Shown piece after piece: positions 1 to 8,442 of a stretch of 45,636 bases of DNA. The notes beneath the pieces were generated by a model. The model saw only the letters and a program-made list of their open reading frames with translations. It did not search any database and was not told where the DNA came from. This DNA comes from Methanobacteriota archaeon (GTDB lineage Archaea > Thermoplasmatota > Thermoplasmata > UBA10834), in NCBI GenBank assembly GCA_020347645.1, contig CP070736.1:555265-600900 (forward strand). The letters run 5' to 3'. The translations under genes and the position numbers were made by a program. How positions within the stretch are numbered: the first letter of the stretch is position 1; the number at the start of each line of letters is the position of its first letter.

Positions 1-1800
1 CTCTTCCTGACGGACACCGAGGTGTCGGTGTTGTTGTTCGATTTGCTCAGCAGGACCTACGAGTATCCGCTCGAATACATCATTGAATCGCTCGCGCCGA
101 CGACCGAGCGTGACTTCGAGCTGCTGCCGGAGAAGAAGAAGAAAATATACCGCGCTATACAAGCTGCTCATATGCACGGCTCCCCAGATGGTCCGTGGTT
201 CTTCATCATCGGCAGGAACGCGTACTACCAACACCGCTTTCAGCTGATGGGCATCACAGACACGTCGATGCTCAGGCCGCAGGTGTTTGCCCTCGTCGAT
301 GGCGACGTCCAGATAGGAATGGTCGCATCGGAGAAGCAGGCGATAGACTCCGCGCTCGAGAGCATATCTGCCGAACACCCTTCTGTCCCAGGTTATGCCG
401 ACAAGTATTGGAACGCTAGAGGCGGCAGCCACAACTACGGCGGCGCGTTCGTATTCAGTCTGCACCCGGAGGAGGGTTCGGAAGAGTCGATGCGTCTGAT
501 TTCGACGAACAAGTTCGGCAGGCCTGTGATGCCTCCGTACAGAGATTGGGACCGAGCGGAGGAATTGGCGTTTGTCGGACAGGCGACGAACTCTGACGCG
601 CCGGCGCCCGTCTCATCGGAGATAATCGGAAGGAAGAGCGCAGGATCATCGTTCAAGGCGTTCCTCTCTTCTCTCAAGAGCGCCTCAGGCAGTGAGATGA
701 GCGAGCAGTTCGCGCAAATGATCACCTATGCGGAGCGAGGCGACACTCAGAAGGACGAGATGGTAGCGCTCATAACGTTGATGCTTGACAGAAGATACCC
801 GACAGGACGTTTCAGAACGAGCCGTATCAGACACAGAGCCAACAAGACGCTGGAGTCGATCCTTAGGTCCTCAGCCAGGATCGAAAAGAACGAACCTTCG
901 AAGTACCAGTTGATGGATTTCAAGAGCAGGAAATCGATGCGCCCGCCGGAAACGCCCTACGACCGTTTGGCCATAGACTGCAGGGGATTTCCCATGGAGG
1001 GAGAGCAGGGGGTGTCGTTCCTGGTGGTCGAAGCTCAACGGTCCGGATGGAACCGCGTTCTGTTGTTCGCAACCCATGGGCAGAGGTTCATCGGATGCGG
1101 TCTTGGGCCACAGACGAAGGGATTCAGGATAGACGTCTACGGCAGCCCGGGCGACTATCTAGCCTCTGGTCTGGACGGGGCAGAGATGCATGTCCACGCC
1201 AATGGCCAGGACCAGCTCGGACAGATACTCAGCGACGGCAGGCTCGTCGTGTACGGCGATGTCGGTCAGACGTTCATGTATGGCGGCAAGGGCGGCGACG
1301 CGTTCATACTGGGCAACGCCGCTGGCAGACCTCTCATCAACGCTGTCGGCAGGCCGAAGGTCGTCATAAACGGCACATGTCTAGACTACCTTGCCGAGTC
1401 GTTCATGGCGGGCAACCCGCTCTACGGCGGAGGGTTCGCCATAGTGAACGGTATTTCCTTCGACGCCGTTGGCGAACCGCACGAGCTGCCGGAACCGTAT
1501 CCGGGAGGGAACCTGTTCTCGCTTGCATCGGGAGGAGCGGTATATGTGCGCGATCCGAGAAGGAAGGTAGGGGAGGACCAGCTGAACGGCGGCAGGATCT
1601 CCCGGTTGACCGACGCGGACTGGAACCTGATCAAACCGTACCTTGAGCAGAACGAGAGTCTGTTCGGCGTGTCTCTGGAGGAATTCCTGCTAAAAGTGGA
1701 CGGCGTTCGCAGAACACCGAACGAGGTCTACATAAAGATCGAAGCCGTCCCGCTCATAACCCTCTCGGGCAAAACCCAAATGCAGGATCTCGGCGAATGA
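1..1800 (+). CDS. gltB: Glutamate synthase, amidotransferase plus GXGXG domains (5' end missing)
   Basis: The reading frame is open through the left edge. Residues before the first possible start (GTG at 22) already read like the inside of a class II glutamine amidotransferase (FLTDTEV, then LFDLL), so the gene begins outside the window. About 200 residues of amidotransferase remain. A linker of roughly 100 residues follows, then a GXGXG beta-helix domain (about residues 310-555) with repeats such as GSPGDYLASG, GDVGQTFMYGGKGGDAF and GNPLYGGGFAIVNG. The central FMN/Fe-S synthase domain that lies between these two in bacterial GltB is absent. In archaea the glutamate synthase domains are often split among genes, so an FMN-domain partner is expected nearby, probably upstream. 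The NfnA/NfnB-like flavoproteins downstream could supply electrons. The family call is firm; the complete subunit composition is inferred. Confidence 0.85.
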   Translation, partial: LFLTDTEVSVLLFDLLSRTYEYPLEYIIESLAPTTERDFELLPEKKKKIYRAIQAAHMHGSPDGPWFFIIGRNAYYQHRFQLMGITDTSMLRPQVFALVDGDVQIGMVASEKQAIDSALESISAEHPSVPGYADKYWNARGGSHNYGGAFVFSLHPEEGSEESMRLISTNKFGRPVMPPYRDWDRAEELAFVGQATNSDAPAPVSSEIIGRKSAGSSFKAFLSSLKSASGSEMSEQFAQMITYAERGDTQKDEMVALITLMLDRRYPTGRFRTSRIRHRANKTLESILRSSARIEKNEPSKYQLMDFKSRKSMRPPETPYDRLAIDCRGFPMEGEQGVSFLVVEAQRSGWNRVLLFATHGQRFIGCGLGPQTKGFRIDVYGSPGDYLASGLDGAEMHVHANGQDQLGQILSDGRLVVYGDVGQTFMYGGKGGDAFILGNAAGRPLINAVGRPKVVINGTCLDYLAESFMAGNPLYGGGFAIVNGISFDAVGEPHELPEPYPGGNLFSLASGGAVYVRDPRRKVGEDQLNGGRISRLTDADWNLIKPYLEQNESLFGVSLEEFLLKVDGVRRTPNEVYIKIEAVPLITLSGKTQMQDLGE

Positions 1801-1937
1801 GGCGTGCGATTCTAGGGTAGCAGCGTTCCAGGCATACGGTTGGCTGTAAGTAGACTGTCCATTTACGATGAGTTTTCGGAGGAGTCGTTGTCGGCCTCGA
1901 TCATCAAGTGCCGCGTGTCGCTGACTGTATTGTCAGC

Positions 1938-1950
1938 AAGCTTATATACG
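1938..1950 (+). promoter_or_regulatory. TATA-like promoter of the nfnA-nfnB pair
   Basis: The sequence cttatata at 1941-1948 lies about 85 bases before the nfnA ATG and would place the transcript start near 1970. The transcript would then carry a leader of about 60 bases. A G-rich SD-like stretch (aggtaagg, 2016-2023) precedes the ATG at 2031. A weak stem (acctg/caggt, about 2004-2020) lies in the leader. The 230-base gap after gltB therefore holds a promoter rather than another gene. Confidence 0.5.
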
Positions 1951-2030
1951 GTCGTAAGGATGCAGCGCCCAGAGATCATAAGACCTCCTCTTAGATTGCC
2001 CTGACCTGCACTTTCCAGGTAAGGGGCGGG

Positions 2031-2870
2031 ATGTGTGCGAACGTGTACGATATAGTCAAGGCGGAGAAGCTCACACCGGACGTGACGAGGCTGGAGATTG
2101 CCGCGCCCCATATTGCGAAGAAAGCGATGGCCGGACAGTTCGTCATGTTGACGGTGGACGAACATGGCGAGAGGATACCGCTGACAATGGCGGACTTCTC
2201 TCCCGAGAACGGAACGATAACGATTGCGGCTCTGGAGATCGGGAAGACCACGAAGAAGCTGGGGACGCTGAAGGCAGGAGACAGTCTTTTCAGCCTCGTC
2301 GGTCCTCTGGGTCTGCCCACAGAGTTGAAGAACCACGGGACAGTCGTATGCGTCGGCGGTGGCATCGGTCTTGCGCTGATGTATCCGGTAGTTCGCGCGC
2401 TCAAGCAGGCGGGCAACCAGATGATATCTATCATAGGGGCAAAGACGAAGGACCTGCTGATCTACGAGGACGAGATTGAAGATGTCAGCGATGAACTCCA
2501 CGTGTGTACGGACGATGGTTCAAAAGGACACCACGGTTTCGTGAGCGACGTGCTCCAGAAGCTGATCGACGACAAGAGAGACATCAACGTAGTCTACGCC
2601 GTTGGTCCGATCATAATGATGAAGGTGATCGCGAACCTAACCAAGCCATATAACATTCATACGGTCGTCAGCCTCAACCCGATCATGGTGGATGGCACCG
2701 GCATGTGCGGTTCGTGCAGAGTCATAATCGACGGTGAAACGAAGTTCGGCTGTGTCGACGGCCCAGAGTTCGATGGCCACAAGGTAGACTTCGAGAACTT
2801 GACGGCGAGGAACAGGCGGTATCTCGCAGAGGAGGAGGTCTCCCTGCGGAACTTCAAGGAGGCGGGGTAG
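2031..2870 (+). CDS. nfnA: NfnA-like FAD/[2Fe-2S] electron transfer subunit (ferredoxin-NADP reductase family)
   Basis: A 279-residue protein of the dihydroorotate dehydrogenase electron-transfer/sulfide dehydrogenase alpha family. The N-terminal FNR-like beta barrel binds FAD (RIPLTMADF near residue 43). The nucleotide-binding domain starts with VVCVGGGIGLA near residue 104. The C-terminal part has the [2Fe-2S] cysteines CGSC and, further on, GCVDGPEFDGH. In NfnAB this subunit carries the NADH side of an electron-bifurcating NADH-dependent ferredoxin:NADP oxidoreductase. The next gene starts directly after its stop codon, as expected for a two-subunit complex. Because a glutamate synthase gene precedes it, the pair may instead feed electrons to glutamate synthase. 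The family is sure; the partner reaction is less so. Confidence 0.85.
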   Translation: MCANVYDIVKAEKLTPDVTRLEIAAPHIAKKAMAGQFVMLTVDEHGERIPLTMADFSPENGTITIAALEIGKTTKKLGTLKAGDSLFSLVGPLGLPTELKNHGTVVCVGGGIGLALMYPVVRALKQAGNQMISIIGAKTKDLLIYEDEIEDVSDELHVCTDDGSKGHHGFVSDVLQKLIDDKRDINVVYAVGPIIMMKVIANLTKPYNIHTVVSLNPIMVDGTGMCGSCRVIIDGETKFGCVDGPEFDGHKVDFENLTARNRRYLAEEEVSLRNFKEAG

Positions 2871-4328
2871 ATGGCAGAGGAGAAGAAGTCAAGGATTGTA
2901 CCGAAGAAGTATCCGATGCCTGAGCAGAACCCCGAGGAGCGCGTCAAGAACTTCGACGAGGTCCCCATCGGACAGGACGCCGAGACGATAATACTGGAGG
3001 CCAAGCGATGCCTGCAGTGTAAGGAGAGTCCCAAGAGGAAGCTGTGCAAGGAAGGCTGTCCAGTAGAGATAGACATTCCCGCGTTCATCAAGCAGGTGCA
3101 GGAGGGCGACTTCGCCGAAGCCATGAGGATCATAAGGAAGAAGCAGAACCTGCCAGCAGTATGCGGCAGGGTGTGTCCGTACGAGAACCAGTGCGAGGGC
3201 AACTGCGTCGTCGGCAAGAAGAACGAGCCTGTCGGAATAGGCAGGATCGAGCGGTTCCTCGCGGACTGGGAGAGAAACGAACAGAAGCACGGAAAGGTAG
3301 AACCTCCAACGTCGACGGGCAAGAAGGTCGCGGTTGTGGGAGGCGGTCCCGCAGGACTAACAGTCGCTGGAGACCTAGCCAAGCTGGGGCACAAGGTCAC
3401 GGTATTTGAGGCGCTGCAGTATTCGGGCGGTGTCCTCGTCTACGGCATACCCGAGTTTCGGTTGCCGAAGGCGATTGTAAAGGCTGAGGTCGACTACATC
3501 AAGAAGAGCGGAGTCGAGATCAAGAACGACTACGTCATCGGCAAGGTCGAAACAGTGGACGACTTGCTCGAAAAGTACGACGCAGTCTTTGTAGGGACCG
3601 GCGCAGGCCTGCCAAACTGGACCAACTTGGAAGGCGAGAACCTGAACGGTATTCTGTCGGCAAACGAATTCCTGACGAGGGTCAATCTCATGAAGGCGTT
3701 CAACTTCCCGGACTACGACACTCCCATACGCGTCGGCAAACGCGTCGTGACATTGGGCGGCGGCAATGTGGCCATGGACTGCGCCAGGACGGCTCTGAGG
3801 CTCGGAGCGGAGGAGTCGATCATACTGTACCGAAGGTCCGACGTTGAGCTCCCAGCGAGACGCGAGGAGATACATCACGCCAAGGAGGAGGGCGTCAGAT
3901 TCGAACTGCTGGCAGCGCCGGTTAGGTACATCGGCGATGAGGACGGCAATGTCAAGCAGATCGAAGCCGTTCGCATGAAGCTCGGCGAGCCCGACGCTTC
4001 GGGCAGACGCCGTCCCATAAAGATTGAAGGATCGAACTTCATCCTTGACTGCCAGACGGTCCTTGTGGCGATTGGGCAGAGTCCCAACCCGCTAGTGCCG
4101 ATGACGACGCCGTCTCTCAAGACGACTAAGTGGGGTACGATTGCGGTCGACGCCGAGGGCAGGACATCAAAGAAGGGCGTCTTCGCCGGAGGCGACATAT
4201 CGACTGGAGCCGCAACGGTCATACTCGCGATGGGTGACGGCAAGCGCGCGGCAAAGACGATGCACAAGTATCTGATGGAAGATCCTTCATGGCCGGACGC
4301 CGAGGTGTTCGAGAAGGCGGCATGCTGA
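2871..4328 (+). CDS. nfnB: NfnB / glutamate synthase small-chain type NADPH oxidoreductase
   Basis: A 485-residue flavoprotein. The N-terminal domain has two cysteine groups for [4Fe-4S] clusters (CLQCKE...LCKEGCP near residues 44-63, and CGRVCPYENQCEGNC near 98-112). An FAD dinucleotide motif follows (VAVVGGGPAGLTVAGDLA, from about residue 150), then an NADPH site (LGGGNVAMDCARTALRLG, near 300), and the C-terminal FAD-contact motif FAGGDISTGAATVILAMGDG. This is the GltD/SudA/NfnB family. Its ATG follows the nfnA stop with no gap, which indicates a coupled heterodimer. NfnAB balances NADH, NADPH and reduced ferredoxin. A role as the electron input of the split glutamate synthase next door is an alternative reading of the same neighbourhood. 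Confidence 0.87.
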   Translation: MAEEKKSRIVPKKYPMPEQNPEERVKNFDEVPIGQDAETIILEAKRCLQCKESPKRKLCKEGCPVEIDIPAFIKQVQEGDFAEAMRIIRKKQNLPAVCGRVCPYENQCEGNCVVGKKNEPVGIGRIERFLADWERNEQKHGKVEPPTSTGKKVAVVGGGPAGLTVAGDLAKLGHKVTVFEALQYSGGVLVYGIPEFRLPKAIVKAEVDYIKKSGVEIKNDYVIGKVETVDDLLEKYDAVFVGTGAGLPNWTNLEGENLNGILSANEFLTRVNLMKAFNFPDYDTPIRVGKRVVTLGGGNVAMDCARTALRLGAEESIILYRRSDVELPARREEIHHAKEEGVRFELLAAPVRYIGDEDGNVKQIEAVRMKLGEPDASGRRRPIKIEGSNFILDCQTVLVAIGQSPNPLVPMTTPSLKTTKWGTIAVDAEGRTSKKGVFAGGDISTGAATVILAMGDGKRAAKTMHKYLMEDPSWPDAEVFEKAAC

Positions 4329-4408
4329 GATAACGGAAGATGCTGAACCCCTTCCTGTGGCATCTCCTGGCTGTTCGTCAAATGTACACCAATAAAAGTG
4401 CATATTTC

Positions 4409-4423
4409 TGCGTGATGCACGCA
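4409..4423. terminator. Small perfect hairpin between convergent genes
   Basis: Six-base arms tgcgtg and cacgca surround a 3-base loop in the 118-base gap between the converging nfnB and histidine kinase genes. The gap is AT-rich, with a second palindrome (atatgcatat, about 4437-4446). It could end transcription from either side. Archaeal termination relies mainly on T-runs, so the role is uncertain. Confidence 0.3.
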
Positions 4424-4446
4424 TAGTTGCGCCAATTATATGCATA

Positions 4447-6285
4447 TTAGCGCGGGGCAACACTGCCTATCGGGACCGTGAAATGGAACGTGCTGCCCAC
4501 GTCCTTCCTGCTGTCAAACCACATCTCGCCCCCGTGCTTGCGGATGATCTCCCGGCTGATGAAGAGCCCTATGCCCACACGCCCATCTTCTCGTGTGAGG
4601 CCCGCGTCGGCAAGGAAGAACTTATCGAAGACCTTGCCCTTGCTCCCATCGGCTATTCCGACGCCCGTGTCTCTTACCCAGATATGCACCTTACCCGCTA
4701 GGATGTCCGCACCGATTGTGATGGTTCCGCCATCCTTTGTGTATCTTATTGCGTTGTCTACAAGGGCCGCCAGAACATCGCGCATCCGGAGCCTGTCTGC
4801 CCTTACGACCGGCAACTCGTTTCCAAAAAGCACATTGACATTGTGACTCCTCGCAGCAGCCTCCTCTTCGTAATCTTTGACTACTTCCTTGGCGACCGTC
4901 GCAAGGTTCACGCTCTCCAGCTCGAGAGATAGAGTCTCATCTTGAAGCCTGGACATCTCCAACATCTTGCTTACCAGATCGTTGATTCTGTTGATTGATC
5001 CGAGCATGGTCGAGAACTTCTCCTTCAGCTTCGGAGGCACCTCTCCGTAGAGGCCTTCCGAGGCCATCTCCAGGTACCCGAGTATCGTCGTCAATGGCGT
5101 CCTGAGTTCGTGTGAGATGGTGTTCACGAGACTGTCCTTCGCCTGGTCCACCTGCTTGATGTCCTCGTACGCCTTCCTGACGGACTCGAAGTTCTCCTTG
5201 AGCTCCTCGCGGAGCTTCGCATTCTCTATTGCCGCGGCAGAGTGAGCGGCGAAAGGTTCTGATATCTCGAACTCGTGACGAGTGAACTTATTGCGCTTGT
5301 CCCTGTAGAGATCCAGCACCCCGGTTATCTCTCCAGCCTTGCTCTTTAGAGGGATGCACATCATCGCCTGGCCATCATTCTCCCCCAAGGAGTCGAGCCC
5401 GGGTATGGATACTATCCTTGGGTCATTATGGGAGTCCGCGATCATCTCCACATTGCCGGAGCGTGCAACCTCTCCTGCCAGGCCGCAGATTGGCCCGACG
5501 TCCGCCATGATGTTCTCCGCGAACGGTCCTGTTGCGAAGGCCGGTATCATAAGGTCCCGCTCCCAGTCTATCAGGTAGACGCTGATTTCGTCGAACGGCA
5601 CGATCTTGCTGAGAGCGTCTGCGAGTTTGCGAAGGGTCTCCTTGAGGTCCACGGGTTCCTGTAGTGCGACCATCGCCTCGCTAAGAGTCTTGTAGTTTTC
5701 TATGGTAGTGTTCAGCTCGTCCACGAGTTCGGCATTCGCTACCGCTATCGACGCGAGGCTAGCGAAGATCTCCAGATTGATGATCAAGTTCTTCGACGGG
5801 AGCTTGCGGTCCAAGGGACTGTCTGGTTCGAGGAATCCTATCGTATTCCCGTTCTGGTCCTCGAATACGACATAGAGGACGTCAAGTTCGTGCCAATCAT
5901 CTTCGTTCTCTCTCGGCAGCGAAGCTCTCTCCGGATGCATCAAGCCGTAATAACTATTCAAGCTCTGGCCCGGTTTTGCCTTGTATAGATATGTGAACCT
6001 TCCTAGCCGTTCAGACTCTTCAATGTCATTCAGTATCTTCTTCTTCGGTGCCGTCGTTCCAATGAACTGCTTTGTCTCTTCTTCGGAGTAGCCTTTGGAG
6101 TTTATTAGTCTGAATTCATCGATTTCATTGTCAAGAATGTATGCGTCGCACCCCTCGAATCCGAAGCTGCTGGTGATGGTTTCGACTATCAGATCGAACA
6201 GTCGGTCGATGTCTCTAGTGCTCATCATCGCTGTGGTGACGGAGAGGGCTTTCTCGAGGGAGCTGTCTTCCACGATATCGCTCAT
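4447..6285 (-). CDS. Cytosolic sensor histidine kinase with two GAF domains
   Basis: A 612-residue kinase without membrane segments. GAF domain 1 covers about residues 20-185 and GAF domain 2 about 205-355. A short coiled linker leads to the dimerisation/phosphoacceptor helix with SHELRTPLTTILGYLEM, where His392 is the predicted phosphorylation site. The ATP-binding domain follows, with the N-box LVDNAIRYT, the G1 box DTGVGI and the G2 box GIGLFISREIIRKHGG. It is therefore likely active and senses a soluble ligand, redox state or light through GAF. No response regulator lies next to it, which is usual for orphan archaeal kinases. The signal cannot be read from the sequence. Confidence 0.9.
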   Translation of the reverse strand: MSDIVEDSSLEKALSVTTAMMSTRDIDRLFDLIVETITSSFGFEGCDAYILDNEIDEFRLINSKGYSEEETKQFIGTTAPKKKILNDIEESERLGRFTYLYKAKPGQSLNSYYGLMHPERASLPRENEDDWHELDVLYVVFEDQNGNTIGFLEPDSPLDRKLPSKNLIINLEIFASLASIAVANAELVDELNTTIENYKTLSEAMVALQEPVDLKETLRKLADALSKIVPFDEISVYLIDWERDLMIPAFATGPFAENIMADVGPICGLAGEVARSGNVEMIADSHNDPRIVSIPGLDSLGENDGQAMMCIPLKSKAGEITGVLDLYRDKRNKFTRHEFEISEPFAAHSAAAIENAKLREELKENFESVRKAYEDIKQVDQAKDSLVNTISHELRTPLTTILGYLEMASEGLYGEVPPKLKEKFSTMLGSINRINDLVSKMLEMSRLQDETLSLELESVNLATVAKEVVKDYEEEAAARSHNVNVLFGNELPVVRADRLRMRDVLAALVDNAIRYTKDGGTITIGADILAGKVHIWVRDTGVGIADGSKGKVFDKFFLADAGLTREDGRVGIGLFISREIIRKHGGEMWFDSRKDVGSTFHFTVPIGSVAPR

Positions 6286-6402
6286 ACTCTGCGACCTATA
6301 TCTGATTTGTGAATTACGTTGTTACGCACGATTCGCTACTGACGCCGAGTTTTGAGTCCGTGGCCGATAGGGACGATGGCCATGTGATTTAGGTAAGGAA
6401 GC

Positions 6403-6840
6403 TCAAATCGCGAGTGCGCTCCGATTCCTCTTCATCCCTTTCAAGAACAGGCCGCAATGGCACTTGCCGTGCCTCTCCACGTCCCCACCACGCGTCGGCT
6501 TGCACGGACACTGATAGTCCGAGTTGTGCTCGACTCGGCATGGACAGTAGAAATCCCCGAATGCGTCTCTCTTGGCAAGGAGCCCTTCCAGTATTTCCTC
6601 CTTCATCTCGCTGAAATGGTAATCTCGCAGTCCTGCGAATCCATTGACCCTGTCTCTGATCTCATCGTCCGTGAGCTGCGCGTACCGTTCCCCAGACCAT
6701 TCGCCATTACCCGCTCTCAACACGAGAAGCTGGCCACAGACGCTGCATCTCACGAGCTTCCCTTCGGCAACGTCCTCTTTCGGTGGGAAGCGTGCTGAGC
6801 ATACCGGACAGAACACCCTTGCCGGGGGACCATCGGTCAA
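6403..6840 (-). CDS. Ferredoxin-thioredoxin reductase-like catalytic protein with N-terminal zinc ribbon
   Basis: A 145-residue protein. The N-terminal zinc ribbon uses C11/C14 and C32/C35. The C-terminal domain has the ferredoxin-thioredoxin reductase (FTR) beta-chain signature: CPC (99-101), CPC (111-113) and CHC (127-129) followed by GLFL, which together hold a [4Fe-4S] cluster and a redox-active disulfide. FTR passes electrons from ferredoxin to thioredoxin-like disulfides. The start is a TTG that overlaps the stop of the upstream glutaredoxin (TTGA), so the two are translationally coupled and the glutaredoxin is the likely substrate. Methanogens have comparable NrdH/FTR-like pairs. The fused zinc ribbon is unusual; plant FTR beta chains lack it. 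Confidence 0.85.
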   Translation of the reverse strand: MTDGPPARVFCPVCSARFPPKEDVAEGKLVRCSVCGQLLVLRAGNGEWSGERYAQLTDDEIRDRVNGFAGLRDYHFSEMKEEILEGLLAKRDAFGDFYCPCRVEHNSDYQCPCKPTRGGDVERHGKCHCGLFLKGMKRNRSALAI

Positions 6841-7088
6841 AGCCCGAGCACCTTCTTGAGTTTCTCCTCGTCATGACCGACGACAATCTCGGAGCCAACC
6901 ACGACCACAGGGAAGGAATGCCTTCCCGTCATTTCTTCTATTTCTTCAAGGACTCGCTCCTGCTCAGCATCGTCCAGCAGATCGACGTCAACAGCTTCGT
7001 ATTCCACGTTCTTCTCGGACAGAAACCGTTTCGTCCTTCTGCAGTACGGACAAGTGCTCAGTGCGAATATCTTCACAACATCTGGCAA
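6837..7088 (-). CDS. Glutaredoxin/NrdH-like redox protein
   Basis: An 83-residue thioredoxin-fold protein with active site CPYC (C13 and C16), the cis-proline motif FPVVVVG (about 59-65) and a C-terminal GHDEEKL. The start is TTG at 7088: a consensus SD site (aggaggtg on the minus strand, 7095-7102) lies six bases upstream, which favours it over the GTG four codons further in. The gene overlaps the FTR-like gene by four bases. The pair probably forms a ferredoxin to glutaredoxin electron path for reducing protein disulfides or ribonucleotide reductase. The substrate is not evident. Confidence 0.88.
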   Translation of the reverse strand: MPDVVKIFALSTCPYCRRTKRFLSEKNVEYEAVDVDLLDDAEQERVLEEIEEMTGRHSFPVVVVGSEIVVGHDEEKLKKVLGL

Positions 7089-7183
7089 CCACTACACCTC
7101 CTCCAGACGCTATCGGGGAGACGATATCGACGCCTCGGGACATAATACCTGTCCATGAAAACGTCCGCCGGGGCGCTGTGACA

Positions 7184-7193
7184 TCCTTATAGC
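7184..7193 (+). promoter_or_regulatory. TATA-like box, near-leaderless promoter of the cyclodeaminase-family gene
   Basis: The element cttatag (7186-7192) would start transcription around 7214-7216. This falls after the TTG at 7212 and 12 bases before the ATG at 7227. It is why the ATG is preferred as start codon. Confidence 0.45.
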
Positions 7194-7226
7194 TGGGTAA
7201 TCCCATGGCCTTTGCCGTTGGTTGAA

Positions 7227-8201
7227 ATGCCAGGCGAGTTATTGTACCTGTCGTTTGCAGACGTCACCGAAGTCGCGCTGCCGATAGCCGAAGTAATAGA
7301 AGCCGTGGAGTCGGCCTTTCGTGAGAAGGGGGAAGGCAGGACCGAGATGCCTCCAAAACCAGGCATTCACCCTGTGCAGGACGCGTTCATCCACGCCATG
7401 CCAGCATACGTTAGCGCTTTAGGTGCGGCTGGAATGAAGTGGGTCAGTGGCTATCCTGGGAACCGTGAGCGCGGACTACCGTACATATCCGGGCTCATAA
7501 TACTCAACGACATAGACTCGGGGCTGCCGATGTGCGTAATGGATGCTGCGTGGGTGACTGCGAAGAGGACTGCCGCCGCGACCGCAATCGCCGCCAAGTT
7601 CCTTGCGTCTGCAGAGTCGAAGGTTTTCGGAATCCTGGGTTGCGGTGTACAGGGACGTGCGAACCTAGAGGCCGTGAATGAAGTCATCAGTGGTCTCGAA
7701 GAGGTTCGCGCCTACGACGTCGATGCTGAGGCAGCGAGCAGCTACGCTGACGATATGGAGCGAACATACGGCCTTGAAGTACAGGTTGCGAGCGAACCCA
7801 GAGGGGCGGTCGAAGGCTCAGACATAGTCGTCACTGCGGGACCCATACTGAAGGACCCACAGCCTGCGATAGATGCGGGATGGCTCAAAGAAGGCGGGTT
7901 TGCCTGCCCAATAGACTTCGATTCGTACTGGATGCCGGGGGCGATGCACGCAATCGACAAGTTCTGCACCGACGACATCGACCAGCTCAAGTACTACCAG
8001 ACGGTCGGATATTTCTCGGGGATACCGGCAGTCTACGCTGACCTTTCGGAAATTATCATCGGACGGAAGCCTGGGCGCGAGTCGGCCGAGGAACGGACGA
8101 TGTCCATGAACCTTGGAATCGCCATCGAGGACATGGTCACGGCCGTAAGGATATTTGAGCGGGCCAAGGCCAAGAACATCGGTACGTGGCTTTCGTTGTG
8201 A
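7227..8201 (+). CDS. Ornithine cyclodeaminase / mu-crystallin family NAD(P)-dependent enzyme
   Basis: A 324-residue protein counted from the ATG at 7227. An upstream TTG at 7212 is in frame. The family's substrate-side lysine is present in GMKWVSGYPGN and the arginine in AKRTAAATA. The Rossmann motif GILGCGVQGRANLEAV marks the dinucleotide site. Members include ornithine cyclodeaminase, archaeal alanine dehydrogenase and related imine reductases. The segment that normally reads like GxHxNxxGxDxPGKxE after the Rossmann fold is replaced here by GGFACPIDFDSYW, so the substrate may differ from ornithine. It has its own promoter and no obvious partner gene. The family is sure and the substrate unknown. 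Confidence 0.8.
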   Translation: MPGELLYLSFADVTEVALPIAEVIEAVESAFREKGEGRTEMPPKPGIHPVQDAFIHAMPAYVSALGAAGMKWVSGYPGNRERGLPYISGLIILNDIDSGLPMCVMDAAWVTAKRTAAATAIAAKFLASAESKVFGILGCGVQGRANLEAVNEVISGLEEVRAYDVDAEAASSYADDMERTYGLEVQVASEPRGAVEGSDIVVTAGPILKDPQPAIDAGWLKEGGFACPIDFDSYWMPGAMHAIDKFCTDDIDQLKYYQTVGYFSGIPAVYADLSEIIIGRKPGRESAEERTMSMNLGIAIEDMVTAVRIFERAKAKNIGTWLSL

Positions 8202-8243
8202 GACACGTCTGCAAGCCGAGACCGATTCGCGATGTAAATGGGA

Positions 8244-8319
8244 TGGCGCCCCGGTCGGGATTTGGACCCGAGTCCCGAGCTCGACAGGCTCGGATGATAG
8301 GCCGCTACACTACCGGGGC
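8244..8319 (-). tRNA. tRNA-Asp (GTC), CCA encoded
   Basis: Reading the minus strand from 8319, the acceptor arm GCCCCGG pairs with CCGGGGC. The anticodon stem CGAGC/GCTCG encloses the loop CTGTCGA (anticodon GTC). The T arm TCGGG/CCCGA encloses TCCAAAT. The discriminator is G (8247), followed by an encoded CCA at 8246-8244. No intron is visible. The D-arm sequence closely follows the archaeal tRNA-Asp pattern. Confidence 0.95.
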
Positions 8320-8386
8320 TTTGAGAGATAAGGGCGATGCGATAAGACGGTTCTTGACGCATCGCCAACGAGGCAAAAGCTCACTG

Positions 8387-8397
8387 CGTATATAAGC
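8387..8397. promoter_or_regulatory. TATA-like element upstream of tRNA-Asp
   Basis: The near-symmetric sequence tatataa (8389-8395) lies about 70 bases upstream of the tRNA-Asp 5' end on the minus strand. It could drive the tRNA with a removable 5' leader of roughly 45 bases. Because it is nearly symmetric the direction cannot be settled, and no plus-strand gene follows it. Confidence 0.3.
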
Positions 8398-8442
8398 GTT
8401 GGCGGCTCTGGAGAAATGGGTGGTCACGTTGGAAGTACGTCC

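Noticed and set aside
1047..1646. 199-codon arginine-rich frame on the plus strand
   Set aside because: It is the other reading frame of the glutamate synthase GXGXG region and has no features of its own.
1960..2004. 14-codon frame beginning ATG at 1960 before nfnA
   Set aside because: It starts before the predicted transcript start (about 1970) and has no SD, so it is unlikely to be a leader peptide.
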